Shown here piece after piece: positions 47,504 to 59,300 of a stretch of 64,000 bases of DNA (its first letter is position 1; each line of letters begins with the position of its first letter). Made by a program: the position numbers and the translations under genes. Where the stretch lies: the NCBI GenBank assembly GCA_900312665.1, contig ONZQ02000008.1, forward strand, positions 1,178,001 to 1,242,000, written 5' to 3'. The notes under the pieces are model-generated. The model was not told the origin of the DNA. It searched no databases and was given only the letters and a program-made list of their open reading frames with translations. The stretch comes from Cephalotrichum gorgonifer (taxonomy: Eukaryota; Ascomycota; Sordariomycetes; Microascales; Microascaceae).

Positions 47504-49908
47504 TCAACCATCGTTCTTCCCGGCACCGCCCCTCTTCGCCTTCGCCACGTGAGCCCTCAGCACCCTGCCCCTCTCCACCAGACTCATCTTCTGCTTCCCC
47601 TTCGCCTTGCCCAGCGTCATGAAGAAGTTCTTCTTCTTCGCCTTCTCCTTGTTCGTGCTCGACTTCCCCTGCGCGTCCTTCTTGCTCCTCCGTATCGCCT
47701 TGGTAGACTTGTGCTCCTCCCTGAGAGGCTTCCCCTCCCTCGCCATCGCCGCCCTCTCCTCCTTTGTCGCCTTCCTCAGCCGAGCCGGCGCCTCGATTTG
47801 CTCCGCCGTCAGCCCGTCATCGATGTGCTGCTGCTCCCGCTCCTTCTGCCTCTTCGTCTTCGGGCCCGATAGCTCCCTCTCGATCTTCGCCTCCAGACGC
47901 AGCTCCTGGAGCTTCTGGTGGTCAGCCGGCGTGAGAATCGTCGTCGTCGCGAGCTTCGAAACCGTCTTGGGCTGCTCCGGCGCGCCGTTCTCCTTGCCGT
48001 CGGCCTCCTCCTCGTCCTCGTCCCCGGCGCCCGTCTTGCGCTTCTTCGACACCGGCTCGGGCTCGTCGTCCGAGGAGTGGTAGACATCGATCCACCCGCC
48101 TGAGTCGTCGCTGTCGTCCGACGCGACCTCCCACTCGTCCGAGTTATACGCATCCTCATCGTCATCCTCCTCGCCTTCCTTCTTCTCGCCCACGGTCACC
48201 CCGTTCATCTCCGCCTTCAGCCTCTTCTGCTCCGCCTTCCACTTCTCCAGCAACTCGATACCCTCAATCTCGCCCACCTCCTCCTCTCCGAACTTCCTCT
48301 GCCGGATCTCGCCCGTCCCCAGCCCTATCGTGGTGTTCTTGCCCCGGTCCTTCTTCTTCAGCATCTCGGCGCCTACCTCCCTGTAGAGCGACAGGAGCCC
48401 CTTGGCCGCCATCATCGTGCCCTTGTCCTTGCTCTTGCGGTACTGCACGAGGTCCTGCAGCAGCGTGTCGCTCATCGCGAGCGGCTGCCGGAAGCAGATC
48501 TCCCGGATGGCGTTGAGACCCGCGGCCGCCACCTCGCCCGCGGCCGCCTCGGACACGAACTCGTTGGCGATCCTCTGGATCAGCGGCTCGAGTGACTCGG
48601 GCGGCACGAGGTTGTGGGTTCCCTGGGCCAGAGACGCAAGGATCGACGTGACCTGCGCCTGCTTGGGCGTCAGGTACTTGTGGAACCACGAGTACAGCGA
48701 GATGACGGTGAGCCTATGCAGACCAATGAGGCGCGTGACGAGCTGCAGGACCAGCAACTTCGTGTCTAGGGTCAGCTTCGTCTTGGTGTTTTGGAGGTGC
48801 TTCGCGAAGAGAGACTCGGCGAAAGACTGCGGGTCGTGGAGCAGGTGCAGCGCGGAGAAGTTGAGAGGGTGGGCCTTGAGCTTCTTCTTCTCCTGGCGGT
48901 TGATCTTCTCCTTTGCCTTCTCGTACTGCTTCTTGTTCTTCTTGGTCTTCTTGTTGATCAGGGCCTGGTGCTTGATCTTCTTGAGGTCGATCCCCTCCTC
49001 GTCGGAGCTCTCGTCCTCGAGCTCCTCGCGCTCCTTGTCGCCGCCGAGGAAGAAGCGTACGGCGCCGACGATGACCTTCTCGTTGTCCGACAGGCACGCC
49101 TCCTTCATGACCTCGACGGGCTTCGCGTCGGTCCACATCTGCCGCTTCCAGAGCTCGCGCGTGAGCTTCACGGCCCAGAGCGCGCGCGGGGACGCGCGGT
49201 CGACCGTCACGAGGTTGTGGAGGACGGTCTGCATGGTGCGGTTGAGGGGGTGGTTGATCGACTTGGAGTTTGCGTTGCGGAGGTCCATGGTGATCTTCTG
49301 GAAGAGGACGGCGCGGAAGGTCTTGCTTGGCGAGGAGACGAGGATGGGGAATAGAGTCGTCAGCAGGCCCGACGAGTCCAGGACGTCCTTGTTCCGGAGG
49401 AGCACGAGGCTCCCCACGAGCTTCTCCCGCAGGTCCGGGTGAAGTACGGCATGGTGCTGGGTGATGATGGCCTTTAGGTCATCGGGGAAGGAGCGGGTCT
49501 CCTCGGGATAGCAGTCGGCGACGTGGGCGATGAGGTCGACGATGTCGTGGAAGGCCGTGACCGACTCGCCCGTCGCATTCGAGGGCGACACGAGGAAGAT
49601 TTCCTTCTGGGATTCATATTGTTGCCACTGTTTTAGGAAGTCGTCCTTGTAGGATCTGGGCGAGGTTAGAAGAAGGCGACGGTGAGAGATAGAGAGAGAG
49701 AGAGGCTGCGGGAGGCGGAGAGGGCAATGTGGACGGAGAATGGAGGGAGAGGGGCTTGCTTACCTGGGATCACGGCGGATCTTATTTTGCAAATTGGCGC
49801 TGTTCCATGTTAGTTTGTGAATTCTTTTCGTTTGGTGGGATTCATGGAAGGCCCGTACAAGTCCGCATCGATCTTCTCGAGCGCAGCAACCTTTCGTTTC
49901 ATAACCAT
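47504..49908 (-). CDS. SDA1: SDA1 family protein, 60S ribosome biogenesis
   Basis: Three exons: 49908-49859, 49799-49764 (36 nt), 49655-47504; 745 residues. Yeast SDA1 is an essential nucleolar/nuclear factor needed for 60S subunit maturation and export. After splicing the N-terminus reads MKRKVAALEKIDADFANLQN and then KIRRDPRSYKDDFLKQWQQY, the family opening. Further blocks: FHDIVDLIAHVADCYPEE, LREKLVGSLVLLRNKDVLDS, INHPLNRTMQTVLHNLV, FFLGGDKEREELEDESSDEE, HPLNFSALHLLHDPQSFAE and FWFHKYLTPKQ-like (YSWFHKYLTPKQAQVTSI). The C-terminal part has long acidic runs (EEDDDEDAYNSDEWEVASDD) and basic runs with several nuclear-type signals (KSTKAIRRSKKDAQGK, KAKKKNFFMTLGKAKGKQKM). ATG at 49902 is an in-frame alternative start. 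Confidence 0.95.
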
Positions 49909-50340
49909 GATTGCGGTTGTGAGTGGTTGGTGTCTTGTTGGAGAGCTGCTCTCTCTCTGCCTGTGGAGGGGAAAAATTTGGGATTCTCACCGCAGAAAAT
50001 CTTTATCTTATCTCGTATCTTATCGGCGGTTGACTGTGGCGGCTGGAGCCAGGTGACGGAGCACCAAATCGATTGCATGGGCTTGATGTACATAAGCCGC
50101 ACTTAACATTATTAGTGGCTTAGCGGGCTCGAGACACAATGTAACACCATCTGACATAGCGGGGTTACCTGCGTGGGCTGTCACCCGCGGCCATGTATAA
50201 GTACTGGCTCTGGGTATGCGCTCTTACACCTGTGATCAAAACCTAACCACAACCAATACAACACTCTGGGCGCTCATCAACCGGATAAAACCGCGCTCGC
50301 ACAAGCAACGTAGCTCCTCGGCGACACAGACTGAAGGGAA
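49909..50340. other. Intergenic
   Basis: 5' flank of SDA1 and of the next gene on the other strand. An ATG at 50215 opens a 31-codon frame ending near a GTAGCT; it could be a 5' exon of the following gene but the phase does not fit. Confidence 0.45.
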
Positions 50341-51078
50341 GAGCAACGTTTATTACAGCAGCCATGGACCCGCCCGAGATGCCTGAGCACTGGACACAGG
50401 ACTGCTCGCCTGGGACGGCTCTGTCGTTCGCTCCGCGACACGGGCTTCCACGAATGGGGCTTTGTTATCTACCGCGGCGTGTACGGCGACGATGATGCGT
50501 GGAACTTGTTCGTCCAGTGCCTCCGGGACAACGTGCACCTGGACTTGGAGCGTGGAAGCGCACAGCGCGGCGCACTGCTTGAGCAGTACGCCCAATGGAC
50601 GGTCATCGAGGACAGCGAGTCGCTCGACGGCGCGTCGAGGGACGACGTCAGGCAGCGCTTCGTTGAGTGGCGGGAGGGCCGGACGGTGACGCGCCCAGCC
50701 AACCCATTCCCCCAGCCCACCGACCCTAGTTCCGTCCTGCCGCGCTTCAACTACTGCCTCTATGTCGACCGCGAATGCCTCGACACACTGGGCCCTCACC
50801 TCGCGGCTAAGCCCAGTGACATCTCCAAGCCGCACCTCCCTCCACCCCCGCTTGTAGTCATCATCATCGACGGCAATTATGTACTCGGGCAGGACGCCCA
50901 GGGGCCTTTCCCTCCTATTGATGGGTCCACCGCCAGGTATCTTGGTTGGGGTTACTTTAACACGCGCTACCTCTGTGGCCTTTACGACGAACTACATTCC
51001 TCTCGCTTCGACCGTCCCGAGTACCAGCGACCCCCCGCGATAGCTCCAGGAGGATCTTCATCGATGCCGAGTGTGTAG
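50341..51078 (+). CDS. Hypothetical protein with WGFVIYR motif, 5' end unresolved
   Basis: The frame is open from just after a TGA (50332-50334) to the stop at 51078 but has no ATG before residue-level homology begins. The coding-like part starts about LGRLCRSLRDTGFHEWGFVI (from 50404), continues VIYRGVYGDDDAWNLFVQCL, DGASRDDVRQRFVEW, RFNYCLYVDRECLDTL, PLVVIIIDGNY and RYLGWGYFNTRYLCGLYDEL, and ends PPAIAPGGSSSMPSV. I recall families of this layout (HEWGFVIYR, later LDGAS, YCLYVD, RPPxIA) as unannotated proteins in many Pezizomycotina, without known function. The only nearby ATG (50364) lies in another frame, so the gene needs a single-base frameshift, an upstream exon, or is dead. Downstream of SDA1 on the opposite strand, no functional link seen. 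Confidence 0.55.
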   Translation, partial: EQRLLQQPWTRPRCLSTGHRTARLGRLCRSLRDTGFHEWGFVIYRGVYGDDDAWNLFVQCLRDNVHLDLERGSAQRGALLEQYAQWTVIEDSESLDGASRDDVRQRFVEWREGRTVTRPANPFPQPTDPSSVLPRFNYCLYVDRECLDTLGPHLAAKPSDISKPHLPPPPLVVIIIDGNYVLGQDAQGPFPPIDGSTARYLGWGYFNTRYLCGLYDELHSSRFDRPEYQRPPAIAPGGSSSMPSV

Positions 51079-51467
51079 GTGGCTTGGCCTATTGGTCTTA
51101 CTCTTGGTACTCTTGGTATTCTGCACATGTTACCTTCTCCTTCAGCTACGCGATATCAGAGAACATCTGAATGCTAGCAATTTTATAGTAGGGGAGAGCG
51201 GTTATTTGATTTGTAGCAAGTTCATCGACAGAAAAATTAAATATACCTCTACATAGAAAATTAAGATTTAAAGTGAATGTTTGGGGCAGAACCTTCCGCC
51301 TCCGTCCATCATCTCAATCGTGCGCTCCACTTACACTCCACTGGCACTCCACTTATATTCCACTGAGAGGTGCTGGAGGGCTAAATGGAACAAATGCTCC
51401 CCTCCGAACGCCATACCGTCGGGCCATAGGCCTCAGTCGGACCGCATCGGGGACCGCATCGATCGCA
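51079..51467. other. Intergenic, convergent
   Basis: Short spacer between converging coding regions; a direct repeat TACTCTTGGTAC/TACTCTTGGTAT at about 51098-51119. No gene seen. Confidence 0.5.
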
Positions 51468-52741
51468 CTAGAAGGGCGATCTGATGTACTGCCGCACCTC
51501 ATCAATCATGTCTGATACGAATTGCTGCATTTCTGCAGGGTCGACGGCTATGTCCCGGAAGCGAGTATACTGATCCTGTATCTCCTCCAGTCTGTTCAGC
51601 ATCCAGGCTCTTGCGTCGGAAGTAGCTTGACGGTACCAAGCCGGATAGAACTCGCGGAATATCTGCGTGGCGCCATCGATATCTCCGGGGAAGTAGGCCT
51701 CGAGCCTCCCAACAGCAAGTTCGAGCTCATGGACGTTGTTCTGGATAATCGGCAGTACGGTCGGGTGATTTATATATCGGAATACCGCCACGACCATGCG
51801 CATCCGGCGCATCAGTAATTCGCGGGCCGCCATGTCGTGTAGGGAATTGTCAAGGAGTAAGTCAAAGCCATCCTGGGCCCACAGGTTAGGCGGGTCCTCA
51901 GGTCGCAGGTTGAAGATGCGGCCCTTGAGCTGGTTCAGCTCCCTCTCGCAGAGCACCATGGGCGCTCTGTTTCCCTGGGAGCCGAACCGATCCCAGAAGT
52001 ACTCATTTGGCGAGTCAACACCCCGACTACTTCCCGCGTTCGGAAGGACGCCCGGGGCAATCCTTGCGTCATTCCAGAAAGACTCCAAGACTGTCGGGTC
52101 AACATGGGGCACGGTCGTGGCTGTCCCATCGGGAAGGACACCACTTCCCAAGGCACGAAGGAACTCTCGTCCAAATTGAAGGTCAGGATTATGCTCGGTG
52201 TAGCATATAATGTCAATGAGGTATTTGGCAACTTTGAGTGTTTCTCAACATACCATCCCCATCCTTTCCAGTGGTGTAAGATTCGTATGGTCTATCCGCT
52301 CAATATCTGACGATCGACATCCATGAACCATTCTGCGTAGTAAGTCCGGCTTAGTTAGTAATGCTAAAATCGCGAGACCTAGAACTCCCTCGTGGTCTGT
52401 GTGTGTGTGGTTAAGACATACCTGAAGGCCCACTGACTGGCTGGCTGGCTCTGCGTCGGATTGTGGAGGCTCCCAGAGCCGGGATAGCCCCTGGAAAACA
52501 TCCACAGCTGGGCTATCAAGTGAGCAGTAACTTCCCACTCGACCATGAACGCTCGCCGCGAACTCCCACCGCGAGGAACGATCTTGGGTGACTCGACTCC
52601 AGCACCTTCACTGCCCTTGGATGTGACTAGGCGGCGAGTGATATTGAGCTGTGACGCTCCCTCGTCAATGTTATCCGCCGCCACCGATCTCTTCTTCTTC
52701 CGTCTCTCGTTATAATCTCTCTCATCCGCATCGAGATCATC
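51468..52741 (-). pseudogene. Coding-like block continuing the SGNH/VCBS gene past its stop
   Basis: Directly after the TAG at 52742-52744 the same frame goes on open: DDLDADERDYNERRKKKRSV, DEGASQLNITRRLVTSKG, AFMVEWEVTAHLIAQLWMFS, to WAF. A donor GTATGTC at 52421 and acceptor CTACGCAG lead to 52332-52254 (MVHGCRSSDIER), after which the frame meets TGA (52245-52247), and then is open again with ETLKVAKYLIDIICYTEHNP through REFLRALGSG, HVDPTVLESFWND, CERELNQLKGRIFNL, RMRMVVAVFRYINHPTVLPI to the final stop at 51468. The last part resembles C-terminal regions I know from large secreted fungal proteins (chitinase- or esterase-type). So one long gene has probably been cut by two in-frame stops; a separate gene starting near 52684 is the alternative, but no ATG with a fitting frame is seen. 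Confidence 0.55.
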
Positions 52742-55700
52742 CTAACCGGGCTCTCTTTTATCAGGTACCCAGGTCGGGTCAGAGAAGTCTTGGGCAGAGG
52801 CTTCTTCGTGACAACTTAAATCAAGAAGGCTGAAGTAGCATGTTGGGACGCTGCACGTCATCCGGTAGTCCTCCAGTCCGGGATCCCTAGGAACGATGTT
52901 TCCGTCATCGCCTCCACCAGGGCATGTATTGAACCAAACCCACCCCTGCCATCGATTGCCATTCGTTAACTCATGCTCACCAGAATAGGGGGCAACGGTG
53001 GCTGTGAGGAAGGGAATCTGGTTTTGTTTCGACAAGACAACTTACATGCGCACTGGTTGGGTCAACCTGCACCTGATCCGCCCGGCCGATACCTCCAAGG
53101 TTCGGATAGTGCATGTTGGTACCACGACTGGATCCTAGGTAGATATCGCCTTGATCGTCGAACTGGAAAATACTGCCATGGAGTGCAGGCCTGTCTTCTT
53201 CTCGTTTCCTGCCCCTGTTATACCAAACCTGGGCGTCTCCGTCGAACTAATCGATGAATGCCTAGTAGTAAGTACAAGTGTATTGACATTTGTGCAGCCG
53301 TCTTGTCAGGGGCAAAAAAAAGAAATTCATACCTTATCAACCCACATGAAGTCGGCGCGGCCATCGCCTAGAAACAAAACATCCAGGGTTAATATACTTG
53401 TTGCCGAGGGCCTTGTAGACACACAGAGAGAGAAGAGACCCGCTGGAGGCAGGGCTAAGACCATGGCACTTACCGTTCACGTCGGCGAAGCGGTGATTAG
53501 CACGATCCTTATCGACCGAGAACTTGATTTGATCAACCCATTCCAGGTTGAACATGTTCCCGTTCCGGGGACAGTTGTTGATCCAACCAGTAGTCCGACC
53601 GTTTGGCTCCATGCAGAGATAGTCGACGCATCCGTTTCCGGTAAGATCGTGGAAACGAGGTCCTATGTCAAACAGGCCGACACCCCAGCCCTGTGTGCAA
53701 TAGGTGCCGCCCAGCGTGATCTTCTGGAAGGAGAAGCTGCCAGAGCTGTAACGGGTTAGCCACACGGTAAGGGCGCCGCTGCGCTTATCGACACCGATGA
53801 TGTCGTCCTTGCCGTCATTATCCCAGTCACCAATGTGCAAGGCCTTGCGATCCATGCCTGTCTCCAAGACGATGCCCTTGTCGTCCCATCCCGTCTTATA
53901 CCGGCTAGTGTCTGGGGGCGTGTTTTGGTTGACAAAGATAACAACCCTCCCTTCCGGGTCAATCCAGACGTAGTCGTCATTCCCGGTACCAGTCATGTCG
54001 CCCCAGTGAGCGCCATCGCCTGGTAAAATAGTAGCAGGAGTCAGCCCAGCACCTAGTTTAGGACAATCACGGTGGCAAGAAGTTAGGACCCCAGCCTACC
54101 TTTTTGGTGCTTTCCTCCACTCCCTAGATTCTGCCAAGCCTCTAGTTGGTAGACGATAAGGTCGTCCGACCAAAATGGATAGGGCGTCTGAAGGATATAC
54201 TACTTCAAGTTAGGGAGTGATAGATGCAAAGCGGTTCGGGGTTTAGCATACGTCGGGGCGACCGGAGTCGTAGAGCCTCGCAAAGAGGATGTTGTCCCGT
54301 CCTACTTCTCTGCTCATGCCGCCGTGCGTAACACCGGCCTCTCTCCAGCTCGGCACCAGGCTCTTGTCACTGCCTCGCTGGTTGATCCATGTCGTGATCC
54401 TGCCCGTGTTGTCGACCCAGAGCCAATCAGCCCGGAAGTCACCGTTAATGTCAACTTTATGACACTGTCAGTCACTATCTTTTCTCTCAGGCGGGGACCG
54501 ACTGAGTGGGTGGAGCGGGCCTACTTAAGCGGGTGCCGGCAATGTCACCCATGCCTTTTCCGGTGAAGACCAGTCCAAGGTCCTGCCAATAAGCTGGCAG
54601 GTCCCCAAGCCCGCCGTTGCGCCAGCAGTAAATATTGCCGCCGAAATCGGTGACGCAGTAGTCGAGCCTGCCATCTCCATCGATATCTAGACTTCGTCAG
54701 AATACCACGGATGAACAGGAAATGCTACTAAACTTACCTCCAAGGCGAACGTTCTCCTGAGCATAGCCGCTCGGGACTTGCTTGTACTGGATTGGATTCA
54801 GCTGTTAGAACCCAGTTCGTAAGGAATAAGCGTCGAGACAAAGGCGGCACTTACAAGCTCGACATCTTGGAATGTAGGTGGATTGCCGCCCTTGTTGATC
54901 GAGACGTACCTAGAGACCAGTTAGCTTGAGAATATAGGACTTCTTGAGGTCATCATGTTTATATAACTTACATGTTCCCTTCGCGACCGATGCAAATGAA
55001 ATCATCCAGGCCATCATTGTTCACATCGCCCCATCGGATACCTGTATCAGCAGCGCACAAGTTAGATTGCAGGTTGATCGGGTGGGGGGGGTCATTGGCG
55101 AAATATTTCAACGCACCTCTAATCAAGCAGCCGTTGTGGACGTTGATGTCAACTGGGCTACCAAATTTGCCGCCCCCCAAATTCTCTTTCATGTATATCT
55201 TGTCCCCGCCGACTTCCACCACGATCAGCTCATCTCGCTCGCCGCCTCGGTCCGCGCCACCGGCGTTTACCAACTGCGCAAAGTACACTTTGCTCTGGCG
55301 AGACCCGACGGCGTCGCCATTGGAAATCACGCCCAGAGATTGCGATTTATGTACGTATGTTCCATCGTCGTGTATCCGAGACGAGCCGGCGGTGAGGACC
55401 TGCATACCCGCTCTAGGATCACCATTGCCGGAGCCCTTGACCTTGTCGCATTGGTTGTTCTGGCTACCGTCGGGCGAGGGGACGTTATCCGACGGCGGTG
55501 AGAGCCAGCCCTTCTGGTCAACCTGCTGGAAAGCGAACCACCAGACAGAGGCCATCTTCTGGCAACCCGAAGGGTGCGGGTGTGTGCCATCCCAAATGTC
55601 ACTCTCTGTGATGAACCCGTCGTGCATCTCAGCAAGCTGGACCTTGAGCCCCTCTAGTTGCAACTTAGCAACCACGGCCCTGTATTGCGCGTTGATATCT

Positions 55701-56363
55701 TGGACTCTGTCGTCTGCAGCCCCGTTCCAGAGTAGGGTAGAAACGAGGATGACCACGCCCGGAGACTTTTCAAAGCACATCCTTATCAGCCTCTCCAGGC
55801 GCTCTCCGCAGCCTGCCTGCCTTCCTTGAGTGGCGTCGTTGGTCCCGGCGTTGAGCATGATAAGGTTTGGCTTATACGTCGGGACGGCTGTGAACGCGTG
55901 ATCGTAGACTTCATCAACCCGAGCGCCGGGCCATCCCTCAACATCCTAGAGTGAGTGGATTGATAAGTCTCCGGCCTTGATATAACACACCGCACTGCAC
56001 TTGAAATCTTTGGGAACTTACGTTATCGGCAAAATCGGTCCCGTACCGCCTGCTGCCCACCATATTCACCGACCATCCCCGAGATCGAAGTTGGTCGCGG
56101 ATGTACTTGCGATAGCCACGACCTCCGGTAGTAGGAGGGTGTGGGTCGCCATACGTTATGGAGGCCCCAAGCGGCATAATACGGAGATAGAAATTGCCCG
56201 CGCGGCGTTGAAGGGAGCTTCCGGATGCGAGGACGACCGAACCATTGTTGTAAGCGTCGATATCAATGGCCTCGCCGTCGAGGATTGGCGATGCTACGGC
56301 GAAGGCGAACAATAGGCCGAATAGGAGCCTATATAGCAACCCAACACCAGATCTAGGAGCCAT
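52742..56363 (-). CDS. Secreted SGNH hydrolase with FG-GAP/VCBS repeats
   Basis: Twelve exons: 56363-56022, 55945-55117, 55041-54972, 54909-54855, 54786-54738, 54686-54525, 54454-54252, 54187-54100, 54019-53474, 53367-53333, 53246-53046, 52945-52742; 927 residues to the first stop, all phases agree. A signal peptide (LLYRLLFGLLFAFAVASP) precedes an SGNH/GDSL hydrolase: block I PLGASITYG (Ser69), block III LNAGTND (Asn146 area), block V DGTHPHPSG (Asp233, His236), as in esterases of the carbohydrate esterase 3 kind. From about residue 390 come FG-GAP-like Asp-rich repeats: DVNNDGLDDFI, DIDGDGRLDYC, DINGDFRADWLW, DMTGTGNDDYVW, DWDNDGKDDIIG, DLTGNGCVDYL, DVNGDGRADFMW, which form a calcium-binding propeller. 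The C-terminal NTCPGGGDDG is also family-like. Extracellular, probably deacetylating a polysaccharide; substrate is inference. Coding-like sequence continues after the stop. Confidence 0.9.
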
Positions 56364-59300
56364 CTTGGCGGCTTGGATGTTGTCTCTCTGGAGCAGATGT
56401 GGGGCACATGCGATGGCTTACACGTAAGAACCTCGAACGAAGGACGAGGTGATTGTTTTATACTTCCCCGTTTACCAAGATATAATGGATGCACGGGAGC
56501 ACCCCTGCAGAAGGATTCATCCAAGTACATAATAGCTAATAACCTTCTGCGCCGAATGCGCTCCGTTCAAGCCGCGTGCCGGGGGTGGTGTGCACGGGGG
56601 ACCCGGACATTATCTCTCTCCCTGTTATTCTGTTAATTATTCAACGAATAAAAGCAGGTAAAAATATCCTTCGTCAGCACGGAAAATTACTCCGTTTCTA
56701 AACCGCAGGAGGGCAGCAGCCCTCACTGGCACCCTACATACATAGACTCTCCAGGGGTTGCGCCGACATATCGTCATTTGGACCCGGGCTGCATTCCTGT
56801 GAGATTTTACCAACTGAATCACACCACAAAAATGAGTAATTATCATCCCTCCCCACTTGTAGCAATGCAATCACCACTCGCAAAAGAGGTTAATGTGTGA
56901 CAGCCCGTACCAAATTTGGGCTGGGGTTCCTGCAGTCAGCAGTTCACTTTACGCATGGATGGCTCCAATACTACGCTCCTGGAGGGCTGGACGGGCAAAA
57001 GGGGCTATGGGAATCTTTGCCAAGCTTGATTTTCCAATAGTGCAGTTTTGGCACCGCGAAGAAGCCTAATAATGCGGAACGGGTATCTTTTTTGTCGCCT
57101 TTGCCGAGATTGAATCTTCATTTGCGTAGCTAGCTTGTTCCTGGAGAGACTTGGCTTGACGTTCCTACGCGTCCTTTATCCAATCATATCCTTAGGGCGG
57201 TCCCGCATGATCCCCCCATCCCCGTTCTTCATGAGTTGAGACCAATAGGAACACACCAGACCATCGCCGCCCCTCTTCCGTACCATGGGACGGAACCATC
57301 CGTCGCCTGGTAAGGCACGACAGGGTTGGGTTGGCCTCTGGTGAAAAGGACAAGTCGGGACCGAAATCCCACCCAACATTTTATTATTCTTCAAGCTAAA
57401 GCTACTGCCTGAGCATGGTGCTTTCTTCTACTTGTATATTCTGCCTACCTCCTTCCCCTTTCGTTTTGTATAGTACCTCACCTCGAGAGCACCCTTGCTC
57501 CACCCCGGGAGCCCTTGCGAGTTGCTGTTTGTGGATCTCCTGCCAGGCATAGTCTTTCCCTTATCGCGGAGTTAGATGAGAAGGAGATCTTCATCCTCGG
57601 CATACTTGTATGTACATGGCCCCACCCTGCGCGCTGATTTTGTGCTGATACACCGTTCCTTCTACCAGTATTACTGCCTTGCCCGTGGCGTTTCCGGCGG
57701 CTCCGAGGACATGGGTCCCCTGCAACTTGCAGTTGGAAAATCCGTCTTTCCCCCTGTAGTCACATGCTTTAAGGATCCGTCGTAGAGCGACAACTCGTGT
57801 GAAATGCAGCAACCGCGCGTGTCGGCCTCGAGATGACCCCTGCGATCGGGGGACCCTTGATCTTAGAGTTAGGACGTGGAGCAAAGGCTCCAGCGCTTGC
57901 ATCATAGGGGAGATCTGGCGATCTCAAGGGTCCCCGCCGCCATGTACTTGTAAGCCAAGAGGCGCATGCCGCTATCACTAGTCAATGCTTAGCCAGCCTA
58001 ACTTGTGAATTGATACTGCCTTATACGTATAACCCACTTCGCTGGCATTACCATGATATTACCGGGATTACAAATACAGGGGGAGGAATAGTTCAAGGTT
58101 CCTCGGACCTCAGTCCTGTGGTTGGGTAAGCATTGACCAGTGACAGGAGCACGCGACCCTTGGCGTACATGAGGAGGGCATACCTTGGATTAACTGACAC
58201 TATTCCCCATGGTAGCCGCAAGGCGCTGAGCTCTCCTCTCCATCTTCGTCAAGTCTCTATTTTTCTTGGGTTTGGTCACCGATTCGGAGAGTTCCTCAAG
58301 CGCGCGGCACCAATTCTGGCGACCAGTTCGGCTTATCTTCCTTTGGCTGGAATATTTTGATTGTCCTATGCCTTACCTGAAATGCCATGGTCTGCGCCGC
58401 TGGGCAGCCACATTCCATGACCTTCGTCCCGCTAATGTGTCCTCAGGCCCTTTTGTTGAGTTTCCCTCGCGTTTACTGCTGAACGTGTTATTCCGGTTGT
58501 CCTGTATAGTATCTTCCAGCTATGTATTTGCTACACCATGGCATACTTGTCCTATATTGGCTCTTCGTATATTGGCTTCGCATCCCAGTGGCATCCTACG
58601 CTCTCTAAGGCGATATACTGTCATCTCTTCCTCCCTCATCGTGATCCACTTATACGCAGTATCGTTCAGCGATTCCGGGGCTATTTCCATGCACACGGCC
58701 ATATATACTTCAAGAGATTTTACGTAAAACCACCAGCTTCTCCCCTCAGCACACAACCGCTCTTGTCTCTTCATTACCCCCAGACCTATATGTGTATTTT
58801 GTTAAATTGAGCATGCGAATAATCGGTTCAGCTAGCACCATTGGCCCATTGCCTATTGACGTATTTCACTGAATTCATTCCCTACCTTACATAATCTGTC
58901 TGGCCCGGACCTGTCAATTTTACTGGCAAGGCACGGAAGATGACTGACTTCTGAAACATGGGCGCATCAAGCTCTATTAATATCGTCCTAGCCACAGCAC
59001 CGGGTCATGCGACATTATGCCACAAATTCGCAGTATCTCGGTCTTCAATGCTGCTCTGGACTCCTCCATTGGAATCCCAATCTAGGTACAGACGGTATGG
59101 CTATCGACTTCAATTACATCATGCCAAGCCCTGGTTGCCACTTCCGTCATATTCTTCCCCTTGCTACCTTTGCCTCCAATCGCGGGCGGTGAATGAGTGT
59201 GGAGCAGAGGCCAATCGAGGATGTCGAAGCATTTTTGCGAAAGGCTTTGCAAGGACCGTTATAGCCAAGAAGGCAACAACATGACACCTCAAGAAATGCC

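Noticed and set aside
48402..49442. Plus-strand open frame of 346 codons
   Set aside because: Shadow of SDA1, whose minus-strand protein has clear family blocks; the plus product is Ser/Arg/Phe-rich without motifs.
58266..58727. 153-codon plus frame
   Set aside because: Hydrophobic stretches are scattered and the opposite strand is equally open in parts; nothing supports coding.
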